A stretch of 33,865 nucleotides of DNA, taken from assembly GCA_964585305.1 (NCBI GenBank), contig CAZPDM010000046.1, positions 1-33,865 of the forward strand, read 5' to 3'. Position numbers and translations under genes: made by a program. This document shows, piece after piece, positions 8,181 through 17,204 of the stretch. The stretch is from CAZPDM01 sp964585305 (GTDB lineage Bacteria; Planctomycetota; Uabimicrobiia; Uabimicrobiales; JABWCH01). Every line of letters starts with the position of its first letter. The stretch's first letter is position 1. The notes beneath the pieces were generated by a model. It did no database searches. It was given only the letters and a program-made list of their open reading frames with translations, and was not told where the DNA came from.

Positions 8181-8816
8181 TTGGCGAAGCGTTTATTTAT
8201 CCTTTTATTTATAACAGTCATATTTCCAGTTTTTTCCCAAGAAATTCCAATAAAATTGCCGGGTATCCAAATTTTTCGCCAACAAAAACAAATTTGGGTA
8301 ATGGGTGTTGTAAACCAAACTCTTGGCCCTATAGAGCTTTTAGCTACAACAGCAATAGGGAAAACACATGAAAGTGTTTTAGTATTAGAATGCTCACCTC
8401 AAATATTTCAAAGTGCTTTGCTTCTTTTAGGATTGAATCCTGGTGGAGGAGGAAAGTACCAAGGTGACACTGTTTCTCCTTATGGGGATGCTGTTTTTAT
8501 TTATGTAGAATGGCAGGAAAACAATCAGACTAAGCGTGTATATGCAGAAGAACTTGTCTGGGATTGTAAAAAAAATACAAGTATGCAGCTTACTCATTGG
8601 GTCTTTACAGGTAGTCGTTTTATACGAAACTCCAAAAATAACATCATTTTTGCGGCAAATCCACAGGGCATTCTTATTGCGACATATTTTGATCCTGATG
8701 CTATTCTGAATAATCCGCTGCCGGAACGTGTGGATGATAGTGCGTATGAGGCTAATTTTCGCGTAATTCCACCAAAAGGGACTCCTGTAAAAGTTATTTT
8801 GAGTAAAGTTAAGTAA
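8181..8816 (+). CDS. Secreted YdjY-like domain protein
   Basis: The 211-residue product starts at a TTG preceded by AAAGGAG at seven bases and has a signal peptide ending near FPVFSQ (residue 19). The mature protein has the features of the YdjY-type domain seen in planctomycete-like genomes: a WVMGVVNQTLGPIELLA strand, the KTHESVLVLE stretch, ALLLLGLNPGGG, VEW, and the closing WVFTGSRF, ILIATYFDPDAILNNP. The His-Glu pair in THES is nearly invariant as I know the family, but no enzymatic activity is established. It sits 11 bases after the PATAN-TPR gene and 25 bases before the next gene, so the three are probably co-transcribed. The mature protein is probably periplasmic. Confidence 0.82.
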   Translation: MAKRLFILLFITVIFPVFSQEIPIKLPGIQIFRQQKQIWVMGVVNQTLGPIELLATTAIGKTHESVLVLECSPQIFQSALLLLGLNPGGGGKYQGDTVSPYGDAVFIYVEWQENNQTKRVYAEELVWDCKKNTSMQLTHWVFTGSRFIRNSKNNIIFAANPQGILIATYFDPDAILNNPLPERVDDSAYEANFRVIPPKGTPVKVILSKVK

Positions 8817-8841
8817 AGTTCTCAAAATTGGAGACCTTGTT

Positions 8842-9717
8842 ATGGCTTTTAAAAAATATGTTGAAGTGGAATGGAAAGAAATTCGACTACAATCATTTAG
8901 AGATTGGGGAGATACAGAAATTTATTTAAATGTTGCTTCTGGCTACCCAAGCACTTTTATCCCTAAAAATACTGATGAAAAACTGATTACAGATCTTAAT
9001 CAAAAACAGCAAGAAGATCAAAGTTGGATTCTTTCTCCTAAATCTCATACAGATAGTATTTTGTTTTCTGGATATGTTGAGCATCTTTTGCAAATTGGTA
9101 TAACAGTTTTGGAAAATGATGAGAATTCTCCTACTAATTTGTTTTCACATGGCGCAGAAAAAGTAGCTGAAATAATAAAAAGTTCAGGGGGAATCCCCGA
9201 TAAGATATTTCCATTTTTTGGGTTATCAAGTTTACTTTTTTCAGGATTAGCTTCTTTAATTAAAGATCGTAACGATCTTTTAGGAATTTATGTAGAGCAG
9301 TTCCGGCGCGGTTCAATATTTCCTATTGGAAAGCCACTTGTTGGAAATATTAAACGTGGCACAGAGATTATTGGAGAAATAGACATTGGAATATCAGTTT
9401 GCCCAGAAGAAAATGATTCTTTACTTTTTTATCATGATGTTGAAATATTTCCATTTTCTAACCATGAAATTGGGGTGTATTATAGTGGGGATTTAATTAA
9501 CTCTAAGCAATTGTATATGATTTGGACAGTCAATAATTGGAAGTCGAATCCTCTTACAAAAATGAAACGTTTAGGTAAATATTGGGTAACAGTACTTGAT
9601 ATTCCTCCTGAAATGGAAATGGGAAACCAATTGGAAGTTGCTTTTACAGATGAAAATCAACGTTGGGATAATAAAGATGGGAATAACTGGGTATTTACTC
9701 ATTTTTATTGGAATTAA
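8842..9717 (+). CDS. Unknown protein with C-terminal CBM25-like domain
   Basis: The 291 residues lack a signal peptide. The last 75 residues or so (YMIWTVNNWKSNPLTKMKR, then VAFTDENQRWDNKDGNNWVF) look like a starch-binding module of the CBM25/53 type: an early WxxNxW element, a W-V-T-V strand, and the closing F-T-D-x(4)-WDNKDGNNW stretch, which is the family hallmark. The N-terminal 200 residues are not recognised. They contain a hydrophobic helix pair (FPFFGLSSLLFSGLASLI, about 127-144) and a beta-rich part. GGAG lies a few bases before the ATG. The gene follows the YdjY-like gene closely. A cytoplasmic glycan-binding role, perhaps glycogen-related, is inference only. Confidence 0.72.
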   Translation: MAFKKYVEVEWKEIRLQSFRDWGDTEIYLNVASGYPSTFIPKNTDEKLITDLNQKQQEDQSWILSPKSHTDSILFSGYVEHLLQIGITVLENDENSPTNLFSHGAEKVAEIIKSSGGIPDKIFPFFGLSSLLFSGLASLIKDRNDLLGIYVEQFRRGSIFPIGKPLVGNIKRGTEIIGEIDIGISVCPEENDSLLFYHDVEIFPFSNHEIGVYYSGDLINSKQLYMIWTVNNWKSNPLTKMKRLGKYWVTVLDIPPEMEMGNQLEVAFTDENQRWDNKDGNNWVFTHFYWN

Positions 9718-9719
9718 GA

Positions 9720-9747
9720 TTGCATATTAAAATATTTCTGCTATAAT
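9720..9747 (+). promoter_or_regulatory. Probable sigma-70 type promoter
   Basis: TTGCAT (9720-9725) and a perfect TATAAT (9742-9747) are 16 bases apart, about 90 bases before the HEAT protein start at 9838. This suggests the HEAT protein has its own promoter in addition to any read-through. Confidence 0.6.
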
Positions 9748-9837
9748 CATCTTTTCTTGAAATTGTGATAATGTTAAAAGCTTAAAGAACAATTTTTTTA
9801 AAAAACAATAAGAAAATTTTATGAAAGGAAGTAGTCT

Positions 9838-12533
9838 ATGAGGGGTATAGTACTTTTTTGTCTTTTTACTTTACTAATAACCTACCCCTGTTTTTCTCAA
9901 GATCAAGGAATTCAAAGGGAAGATTCTTTTAAAAAACTTAGCCAAGAAGCTATTGCTTATTATGAAAAAAATGATCTTGAAGCAGCCGTTTTTAAATTTA
10001 ATCAAATTTTATTAAATAAACCGACAGATAAAGAAGCCCTTCTTTTACGAGATATGATTGGCAAACAAATGCTTATTCAAATGCTAATGAAGGGTGGAGA
10101 AATCTCTCGAGTTGCTCGTACATTGCTTCTTTATGCAGAAAAACCACCTGCCATAAGAAAAAATGATCCCGATCAAATTAAAAAATTAGTAGATAGTGTT
10201 GCAAATGGCAAACTTTATGAACGACATCAAGCCATTAGCGAATTAGAAACTCAAGTTGGGGAATTAGCCATTCCTCCAATGCTACCATATCTATCTAGTT
10301 ATACACAACCTAATGAACGAATTAATATTATCCTTGCTATCCGACGTCTTGGTCCAATTGTTGTAGTACCTCTTCTCGAAGCCTTACAGTCTCAAGATTA
10401 TTTTTTACGACAACAAATTGTGATTTTATTAGGACATATCGGTAGTCGTCTCGCGCTTCCTGAACTTAAAAGAATTATAGAAAATCCTTCAGAAAGTGCA
10501 GATATTAAAGAATATGCTCAAAATTCTTTTAAACAGATTACTGGAAAACCTGCTGTAGCTTTCCCAGCTTCAAAAGTTTTGTACTATCAAAAAGCTCTTG
10601 GATACTATAATGACGATCCTACCTATAAACCTGCTTCTGCACTTTTCTGGTTACAATGGAAATGGCAAGATAATAATTTAGTTCATCAAGAAATTCCAGC
10701 ATTTTTATATAATGAAATTATGGCCGAACAGGCTTGCTATCATTCTTTGGAAATAGATGCCAGTTATCAAAAAGCATTAGCCTTACTTGCACGTATTTAT
10801 TATGCTCAATATTCTGAAATAAAAAGTGTTGAAGATGCTATCGATTCCCGGACATTTATTCTTCCTTCAGAAGAAACTTCTAAATTTGCACAAGAACAAC
10901 CTTTAGCTCAAAAAGCTGCAAATATTGCTGCTGCTGTTGGTCCAGAAATATTATATATAGCATTACGTGATTCTTTATCTCCACAAGAAAAACGTCCTGA
11001 AGTAACTGTAAAAATTTTAGAAGATATTGGCGAAGAATGCAAAGGACGTGGTGAGATTTCAGCTATTTTGATTACTGCCTTATTAAATAAAGATAAACGA
11101 ATTCGTTATGCTGCAGCAGAAACAATCGCAAAAATCGAACCAATCCAACAATTTAGCGATGCTCCTCAAGTTATTAAAGCATTAGAAGAAGCTATGGGAG
11201 AATGGGATGCCCGCTCTGTTCTGATTATTGAAGATGATGATGCTGTTCGCAATAAACTAGTAGATGTTGTTCGCGGACAACCTCTTAATATGCAACCATT
11301 CGCAAGTGCAACAGGATGGGAAGGATTGCGTCGTGCTAGAAGTTTCCCTCCCCAAGACATGATCATTATTTCAACAGAACTTAAAGATGTTGGAATCGTA
11401 GAAATTCTTAATGCTGTTAAAGAAGAATATCAAAATAAAAATGCTGCAATTGTATTACTTGCTCCGGAATCAAAAAAAGAAATCGTTCGCAAACAATTTA
11501 AAGATGTAAAACAAGTTAAAGCTATTTTAACCAAACCCCTTTTAGTTCCTGCTGTACAGGCTGAAATTAAAAAGAGTATGGATTTAGTACGAAGCGAATA
11601 TAAGAGCAAAGCAGATGAAGTTGCACGAAGAGCTGTAGAAGCTTTAGCAAATATTGCTCCCAATACCAGCTTATTTAAATTTTTGCCAAATGCTAGCAAT
11701 GCGTTATGTGAAGTTTTACTTAAACGAAAAGATGCTATTCGTATTCCTGCTATTATTGCGTTAGGAAACCTGGCTGAAAAGAAAGCATTAGATAACCTAC
11801 ACGAATTACTTTTTGATAAAGAAACTGCAATTGCTGTCCGATCTAAATCTGCGTGGGCATTAGGAAAAATTTATTACAAACATCAAATTAAATTAGAATC
11901 TCAAACTTCTGATAAAATAGTTGCTATTTTGCAGGAAACTCTTTCTAAGAATATGGAAAATAACGCTGAAGCAAAGAAAAATTTGCAAAGCCTGCAAAAA
12001 CAAGTATATTATCTTTTAGGTCAAGCAAATATTACTGCTGAGAACCGTCGTTCTATATTTAAAGATCATCGTATTCATCGAAATATTGCAACTAAAATAG
12101 AAGCATCTTCTACCAAACCTATTACTGCTGAAGAAGAAGAAAATATTGTTGAGCCAGCTAAAGAACCAATAGAAGGAACAGAAGTTACTCCAGAAGGAAC
12201 AGAAGTTACTCCAGAAGGAACAGAAGTTACTCCAGAAGGAACGGAAGTTACTCCAGAAGGAACAGAAGTTACTCCAGAAGGAACGGAAGCTACTCCAGNN
12301 NNNNNNNNNNNNNNNNNNNNNNNNNNNNNNNNNNNNNNNNNNNNNNNNNNNNNNNNNNNNNNNNNNNNNNNNNNNNNNNNNNNNNNNNNNNNNNNNNNGA
12401 AGTTACTCCAGAAGGAACAGAAGTTACTCCAGAAGGAACGGAAGCTACTCCAGAAGGAACTACTGAAGGAGAAAACTGGGGAAATGAAGGCTGGATAGAA
12501 TCGAACGAAAATACTGAATATAAAGATGAATAG
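9838..12533 (+). CDS. Secreted HEAT-repeat protein with embedded pseudo-receiver domain and Thr/Glu/Pro repeat tail
   Basis: The product has a signal peptide (residues 1-21, ending CFSQ), a short TPR-like helix pair (about 30-70), HEAT repeats (about 110-235 and 395-445), a response-regulator receiver-like domain (about 457-585), more HEAT repeats (about 598-740) and a seven-residue tandem repeat EGTEVTP. The receiver keeps the acidic cluster (VLIIEDD) and the conserved Lys (ILTKPL), but the phospho-acceptor Asp at the end of strand 3 is Ser (DMIIISTEL), and the switch Thr/Ser is Ala (VLLAPES). The reading frame is interrupted by 100 N at 12299-12398. After the gap the same EVTPEGT frame resumes and ends in EYKDE with TAG at 12531-12533, so the gap length is not a multiple matching the filler. 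It is preceded by a good ribosome site (AAAGGAAG). A role as a periplasmic scaffold is inferred. Confidence 0.85.
12172..12460 (+). repeat. 21-bp tandem repeat coding EGTEVTP
   Basis: Six units are visible before the assembly gap and three after it, each 21 bases, with only two varying codons (ACA/ACG and GTT/GCT). The near-identity of the units at the DNA level points to recent expansion, and it explains why the assembly broke here. True copy number is unknown. Confidence 0.95.
12299..12398. other. Assembly gap (100 N) inside the repeat
   Basis: Exactly 100 N, a standard filler for a gap of unknown size. It shifts the frame by one base artificially and must not be read as a frameshift mutation. 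Confidence 0.98.
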
Positions 12534-12548
12534 AGATTTTAACTCGTT

Positions 12549-12573
12549 AAAGCACGCCTTTTGGGCGTGCTTT
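12549..12573 (+). terminator. Hairpin after the HEAT gene
   Basis: AAAGCACGCC (12549-12558) pairs with GGCGTGCTTT (12564-12573) around a five-base loop, ending 20 bases before the phosphoesterase start. It has only three T at the end, so it would be a weak terminator or attenuator. Confidence 0.7.
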
Positions 12574-12593
12574 CTGACAACGAAAGGAAACAT

Positions 12594-13328
12594 GTGCGTT
12601 TTGGAATTATCGCAGATGTTCATGCTAATTTAGAAGCTCTTAGTGTAGCTTTAGATGTATTGACAAAAGAAGGTGTAGATCAAATTATTTCTTTGGGAGA
12701 TGTCATTGGATATAATGCAAATCCTGTTGAATGTTTATCAATTTTGATAGAAAAGCAAATTCCTAGTATCAAAGGAAATCATGAACGTTATCTTGTAGGT
12801 GAAAAAGATGATGTTCTTAAAGAAGACATTGATAAAGTAATTAGCTGGACAAAAAAACAACTTGCTAAAGAACATTTTCAATATATACTTGAGAAAATGC
12901 CTAATAAGATGTTACATGAAGCAGGTTTTTTAATTACACATGGTTCTCCAAGAAATAAAGATGAATATTTAATTAAATTAAACTCTTTTGTCGAGAGTTT
13001 AAAAGCTATGGAAAGTAAACATCCTAATATTAAAGTTTGCTTTCATGGGCATACTCATTTACCTTCTATTATTGCACGAGGGCATATTATTCAGAATATC
13101 CAAGAAGATATGAAAGTCGAATTGATAAAGGATAAACAATATTTAATCAATCCTGGCAGTGTCGGCCAACCTCGTGATCATTGCCCTCTTACTTCTTTCG
13201 GTATTTTTGATACAGAAAGTTTTGTTTTTCAATTCTATCGTCGTCCTTATGATATTCAAGCTACTCAAGCTAAAAATCGTAAGCAAGGTTTTGATCGTTT
13301 TGCTGATAGATTGGCAGAAGGAAAATAA
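12594..13328 (+). CDS. Calcineurin-like metallophosphoesterase (YfcE/MJ0936 type)
   Basis: This 244-residue protein is a dinuclear metal phosphodiesterase of the calcineurin-like superfamily. All metal-binding motifs are present: DVH at 8-10, GD at 35-36, GNHE at 61-64, a His in ITHGS, and GHTH at 152-155, followed by NPGSVGQPRD, which is typical of the YfcE-like group. There is no signal peptide, so it acts in the cytoplasm. I chose the GTG at 12594 because AAAGGAAA lies just before it and the protein then begins directly with strand one (RFGIIADVH). An upstream TTG at 12561 would start inside the terminator hairpin. The physiological substrate is unknown; family members hydrolyse phosphodiesters, often model compounds only. 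It is co-oriented with the FHA gene that follows. Confidence 0.88.
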   Translation: MRFGIIADVHANLEALSVALDVLTKEGVDQIISLGDVIGYNANPVECLSILIEKQIPSIKGNHERYLVGEKDDVLKEDIDKVISWTKKQLAKEHFQYILEKMPNKMLHEAGFLITHGSPRNKDEYLIKLNSFVESLKAMESKHPNIKVCFHGHTHLPSIIARGHIIQNIQEDMKVELIKDKQYLINPGSVGQPRDHCPLTSFGIFDTESFVFQFYRRPYDIQATQAKNRKQGFDRFADRLAEGK

Positions 13329-13365
13329 AAGTTATTTAGAAAATTTTATAAATTTGCCAAGGAAC

Positions 13366-13385
13366 CCGCTATGTTCGCATAGCGG
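13366..13385 (+). other. Short perfect hairpin before FHA gene
   Basis: CCGCTATG (13366-13373) and CATAGCGG (13378-13385) form an 8-bp stem with a TTCG loop in the 97-base spacer. No T-run follows. It may be a weak terminator or a leader structure for the FHA gene. Confidence 0.6.
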
Positions 13386-13425
13386 AAGAATTGGTATATG
13401 ATAACTTCTAATCAGGTAACAAACT

Positions 13426-15420
13426 ATGGCCGAAGAAACTCAACCTTCTTTTGTTTCCCAAACAGCTATTTTATTGATTGGAAAACGCTCAGTAACTCTG
13501 ACAGAAAAACTATATACTATTGGACGAAAAGAAACGAATATAATATGTATAAAAGACCCTCAAATTTCTGGGCAACATGCAGAATTGACATATAAAAAAG
13601 ATGGATGGTGGATACAGGATTTAAAAAGTCGTAATGGAATATTTGTCAATGGAAAAAAGGTAGAAAGCTGTCTTCTTCGACATGGAGATACGGTTCGCTT
13701 TGGCGAAATTTCTGGTGTATTTCATTACAGCGAAAATTTAAAAAGAAAGCATCTTTTAAAAAAATTAGGAGTTTTGGCTGGAATTTTATTACTCATATAT
13801 TTATCTGGAAAATTATATTATAACTATCGTTCTCCTACTCGACATATCTACCATTTGCCTAAAATTCATGGGAATTTACTAGAAGATTTTTCTTTTGAAG
13901 ATGGATTTTTTTGGGAATGTGGCTCTAAAATGGGCATTTATTCGAATCAAGCACATTCCGGACGTTCTAGTTTACAATTTAGCAATAATCAAAATTCTAC
14001 AATATCAGAAACTTCATATACTCGTACAATAAGGGTTCCTTATAAAAAATGTTATAACATCAGTGCTTGGATTAAATCTGTGGATCTAGATGGTTATGCT
14101 GGAATTAAAGTTTCTTGGATTGCTGGACAAAAACATATTGGCGATAGTTTGTCTAATATGATACAAGGAACAAAAGATTGGGAAAAAATTGAATTTGTTG
14201 CTATTCCTCCACCAAATACAGACGAATTTCAACTTAGTTGTATTGTAATTGGTAAAGGAACTTCAGTATATTTCGATGATATTGTTGCTATTGAACAAAA
14301 AGAAATTCCATCGCAATTACAAAATTTTGAATTTGCAGGTATGCAAATTCATATAGATTCTCGTGGAATTATTCGAGTCTATGCTTCAACAGGAGAATCA
14401 TGCGATTTAGGAATTTGGGAAGTTTATAGTGGAGTAAATAAACAGTCTCTTTTAGGAACCCAAAAAATTGCTTACTATAATCGTTTGGCTGAAGCGCAAA
14501 CTTGGAATGGATATTGGGGAGAATTAGAGTCTGGAAAACCTATATTTGCTAAGGTTTTAGCTCAATTTTCGAACCAAGAATTACTTTTGGATTACCAAGT
14601 TAAATTACCTATAGAACAATCTCAAACAATTACTAAATATCGTTTATGGTTATCTAAAAATTTTCTTTCTCGTCAATATATTGATTCAGAGTCTACAAAA
14701 TTTATGAATTCTGAAGTATCTTGGTATTTCCCCAAAGCTAAGAAAAAATTTAGATTACTGTTCGCAACGCCTTTGGAATGGGCTTTTCAATCGGAATCTT
14801 CTGGAGCTGGTTATACTACTCAAGTTTATTTAACACCACAAGATTCTCAACTAAGCTGGAAACTACGTTTGCAGATAACAAATCTAGAAGATGCTCGACA
14901 ATTGCAACAGTGGTATAATGATGCCCAAGCGAAACAAAATAAAAATCAACTTGGCCAAGCTATTTTACTTTATCAAAAAGTTACAGATAGCGTTTTACCT
15001 ATCGAAATTGAGGAACTTGCTAAACAACAAATACAACAACTTGAAAAAGTTTGGGAATACGATATTTCTCAACTCCATCAAATATGGGATCAAGCTCGAT
15101 TTTTTAATATTTATTCTTCCTATCAACAATCTTTAGAAAAAGCTATTCCGTTAATTTTACGATGGGAAGGACATCCACAATTTAGTACTCTTCAAGAAAT
15201 TTTGAACCAATTAAAAGCAGAATCCGAACGCCTTTATGAAATCGAAAATAATCGTAATGTAAATCGTCTGCTTCATATTGCTCAAAATTTAAGCATAGAT
15301 GGAAATATTTTCTTAGCATTAGCAGTATACCAAAATATACTTGAAAAATATCCGCAATGTAATGAAGCTAACATTGCTAAACAACAAATAGAAATATTAA
15401 ACAAAAAGAAAAAACAATAA
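13426..15420 (+). CDS. FHA domain protein with single membrane anchor and lectin-like external part
   Basis: The cytoplasmic N-terminus is a forkhead-associated domain, a phosphothreonine-binding module: GR at 33-34, SGQH at 48-51 and LKSRNGIFVNG at about 66-76. One membrane helix follows (about 112-133, LGVLAGILLLIYLSGKLYY). The outside part begins with a beta-rich jelly-roll-like domain (about 145-300), with the LEDFSFEDG...W start, an AHSGRSSLQF motif and a closing VYFDDIVAIE, as in CBM4/9-type carbohydrate-binding folds. The C-terminal 180 residues or so are helical and TPR-like. The layout would couple a phosphoprotein inside to a glycan or protein outside. No kinase of the Ser/Thr type is visible in the window. 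A strong terminator follows directly. Confidence 0.85.
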   Translation: MAEETQPSFVSQTAILLIGKRSVTLTEKLYTIGRKETNIICIKDPQISGQHAELTYKKDGWWIQDLKSRNGIFVNGKKVESCLLRHGDTVRFGEISGVFHYSENLKRKHLLKKLGVLAGILLLIYLSGKLYYNYRSPTRHIYHLPKIHGNLLEDFSFEDGFFWECGSKMGIYSNQAHSGRSSLQFSNNQNSTISETSYTRTIRVPYKKCYNISAWIKSVDLDGYAGIKVSWIAGQKHIGDSLSNMIQGTKDWEKIEFVAIPPPNTDEFQLSCIVIGKGTSVYFDDIVAIEQKEIPSQLQNFEFAGMQIHIDSRGIIRVYASTGESCDLGIWEVYSGVNKQSLLGTQKIAYYNRLAEAQTWNGYWGELESGKPIFAKVLAQFSNQELLLDYQVKLPIEQSQTITKYRLWLSKNFLSRQYIDSESTKFMNSEVSWYFPKAKKKFRLLFATPLEWAFQSESSGAGYTTQVYLTPQDSQLSWKLRLQITNLEDARQLQQWYNDAQAKQNKNQLGQAILLYQKVTDSVLPIEIEELAKQQIQQLEKVWEYDISQLHQIWDQARFFNIYSSYQQSLEKAIPLILRWEGHPQFSTLQEILNQLKAESERLYEIENNRNVNRLLHIAQNLSIDGNIFLALAVYQNILEKYPQCNEANIAKQQIEILNKKKKQ

Positions 15421-15450
15421 AAAACGAAGCCTATTTGGCTTCGTTTTTTT
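15421..15450 (+). terminator. Intrinsic terminator after FHA gene
   Basis: AAAACGAAGCC (15421-15431) pairs perfectly with 15437-15447 around a five-base loop and runs into seven T. It starts right after the stop codon and separates the FHA block from the two-component genes. Confidence 0.93.
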
Positions 15451-15515
15451 CTACTATTTTTCTAAGTTTTATGCTTTTTTAGGATTTTCTTTGGCTTTTT
15501 TAATTATGGTTATTT

Positions 15516-17177
15516 ATGGATAAAAACGTTGCACTCTCTAAAGCCTATTTTTTAATTTTAATACGCTTTCTTTTAATATTTTGTTGCATTGTAATATTAT
15601 TTATTCAACGTGCGGCGGATTCTTTGCCCAATTTATTTTCTTTTAATGAAAGCAAATTGTTAATAGGCTGTCTAGTTTTAAATTTAATATATATTCTTAT
15701 TGCCCATTTATTTTATCGACGAATTGATATTTTCTTACTTATTCAAATAGGTACTGATCTGCTTTTGGTAACAATGCTTATTTATGTCAGTGGTGGAATG
15801 CTGTCGATGTATCTAACATTATATTTTGGTCCTATCTTAGCCGCCGGAATTTTAGTTAATTCGGCTATTGGCTTTATTTATGCTTCCTTAGCTACTATTG
15901 GAATCTCTCTTGTTACTTTAACATATTTTCTAGCCGCAACAACAAGTGCAAAATTGCCTTGGGTAAGCGAGCAGATGCTTTATCCATTCTTAGAACATGA
16001 CTATCCTTTTCTGCGGGCATATTTATTTGCACAAGGCTTATCGTTTCATTTAGTTGCTCTTTTTATTCATTGGCTCTCAGGAGTAATGAATAGCCAACGT
16101 ATTTTGCATGATGAAATATTACATAATTTAGCCGATGGAGTAATTGTCGTAGATACTAAACAAATAATAAATTTCATCAATAAAAATGCAAAAGAAATGC
16201 TGTCTTTATCAGATAAAGAAACTTATGAAGGCCGTCAATTACAAGATATTTTTTCTGCTCCTCAATATACAAAAATATTATCAATATTGAAAAAACTGGA
16301 AAAGATACGTATAGAAATTGAAATTGAGCATAAAGGTTCGGTGTTACCTATTTTGCTAACGATTACGCCGTTTTCGACTAAAAAACAAATCCATGCGTAT
16401 ATTATTATCTTCCATGATATAACAGATCAAAAAAGGATGGAAGAAGCTTTAAAACAATCACAAAGATTGCAAACAATTTCTGAAGTAGCTTCCACTATTG
16501 CCCATGAAATTAGAAACCCTCTGGCCTCTATCCGTGGTGCTATTCAAGAACTTCGAAATTCGTTTTCCACTACAGATGAAAAATATCTTTTATTAGATAT
16601 TGCAATAAAGGAAGCTGATCGTGTAAATCATATTATTGGAGATTTTCTATATCTTTCTAAAGTTCGGTTTCCTAATATCAGCAATATTTTTCTTAACCAT
16701 CTTATTGATGAGTTTGTTTTTTTTCTTAAAAAACGTCCGGATATGTCGCAATCTGAAGTAATTTTAGATATCCAGCAAAACCTTTGGGTATTAGGGGATC
16801 CAGAGCAGCTTAAGCAGGTATTCTATAATCTAGCAATTAACGCTCTCGAAGCAGCAAATACATTTTTACAATTAAAAATTGTTGCGAAAAACTGTCCTGC
16901 AAAAATTTTTGCAACTCGATGTCGTGTTCCTGTACAACAATTAGACAATCCTGGTGTTGCGATTTATTTTATAGATAAAGGAAAAGGAATTAACTCACAG
17001 TATAGTGAAAAAATATTTCAACCTTTTTTTACAACAAAAGAACATGGTACAGGAATGGGGTTGGCCTTAGTTACAAAAATTATGGATATGCACCAAGGAC
17101 TTTACTATTTTCATAGTATACCTGGAGATGATACTACGTTTGGTATTTGGCTTCCTAATAATAAAATTTTCGAATAA
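15516..17177 (+). CDS. Membrane PAS sensor histidine kinase, NtrB-like
   Basis: The 553-residue kinase has an N-terminal block of about six membrane helices (residues 1-190), a PAS domain (about 200-310, starting ILHNLADGVIVVD), a dimerisation domain with the phospho-accepting His330 in IAHEIRNPL, and a catalytic ATPase domain with N-box NLAINALEA, the D-x-G-x-G box as FIDKGKGI and the FFTTKEHGTGMGL lid. This layout is that of NtrB/AtoS-like kinases that pair with sigma-54 activators. The activator gene follows after 27 bases, so the pair almost certainly forms one system. The membrane block has short loops, so the signal may be sensed in or near the membrane. No strong ribosome site precedes the ATG. 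Confidence 0.92.
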   Translation: MDKNVALSKAYFLILIRFLLIFCCIVILFIQRAADSLPNLFSFNESKLLIGCLVLNLIYILIAHLFYRRIDIFLLIQIGTDLLLVTMLIYVSGGMLSMYLTLYFGPILAAGILVNSAIGFIYASLATIGISLVTLTYFLAATTSAKLPWVSEQMLYPFLEHDYPFLRAYLFAQGLSFHLVALFIHWLSGVMNSQRILHDEILHNLADGVIVVDTKQIINFINKNAKEMLSLSDKETYEGRQLQDIFSAPQYTKILSILKKLEKIRIEIEIEHKGSVLPILLTITPFSTKKQIHAYIIIFHDITDQKRMEEALKQSQRLQTISEVASTIAHEIRNPLASIRGAIQELRNSFSTTDEKYLLLDIAIKEADRVNHIIGDFLYLSKVRFPNISNIFLNHLIDEFVFFLKKRPDMSQSEVILDIQQNLWVLGDPEQLKQVFYNLAINALEAANTFLQLKIVAKNCPAKIFATRCRVPVQQLDNPGVAIYFIDKGKGINSQYSEKIFQPFFTTKEHGTGMGLALVTKIMDMHQGLYYFHSIPGDDTTFGIWLPNNKIFE

Positions 17178-17204
17178 TTCAATTTCTAATATTAGGGCAA
17201 TCAG

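Noticed and set aside
8427..8825. 132-residue minus-strand frame
   Set aside because: It lies fully within the YdjY-like gene on the other strand, which has a signal peptide, a ribosome site and family motifs.
12075..12623. Minus-strand frame with a GVTSVPS repeat
   Set aside because: It is the reverse reading of the EGTEVTP repeat and runs through the N filler.
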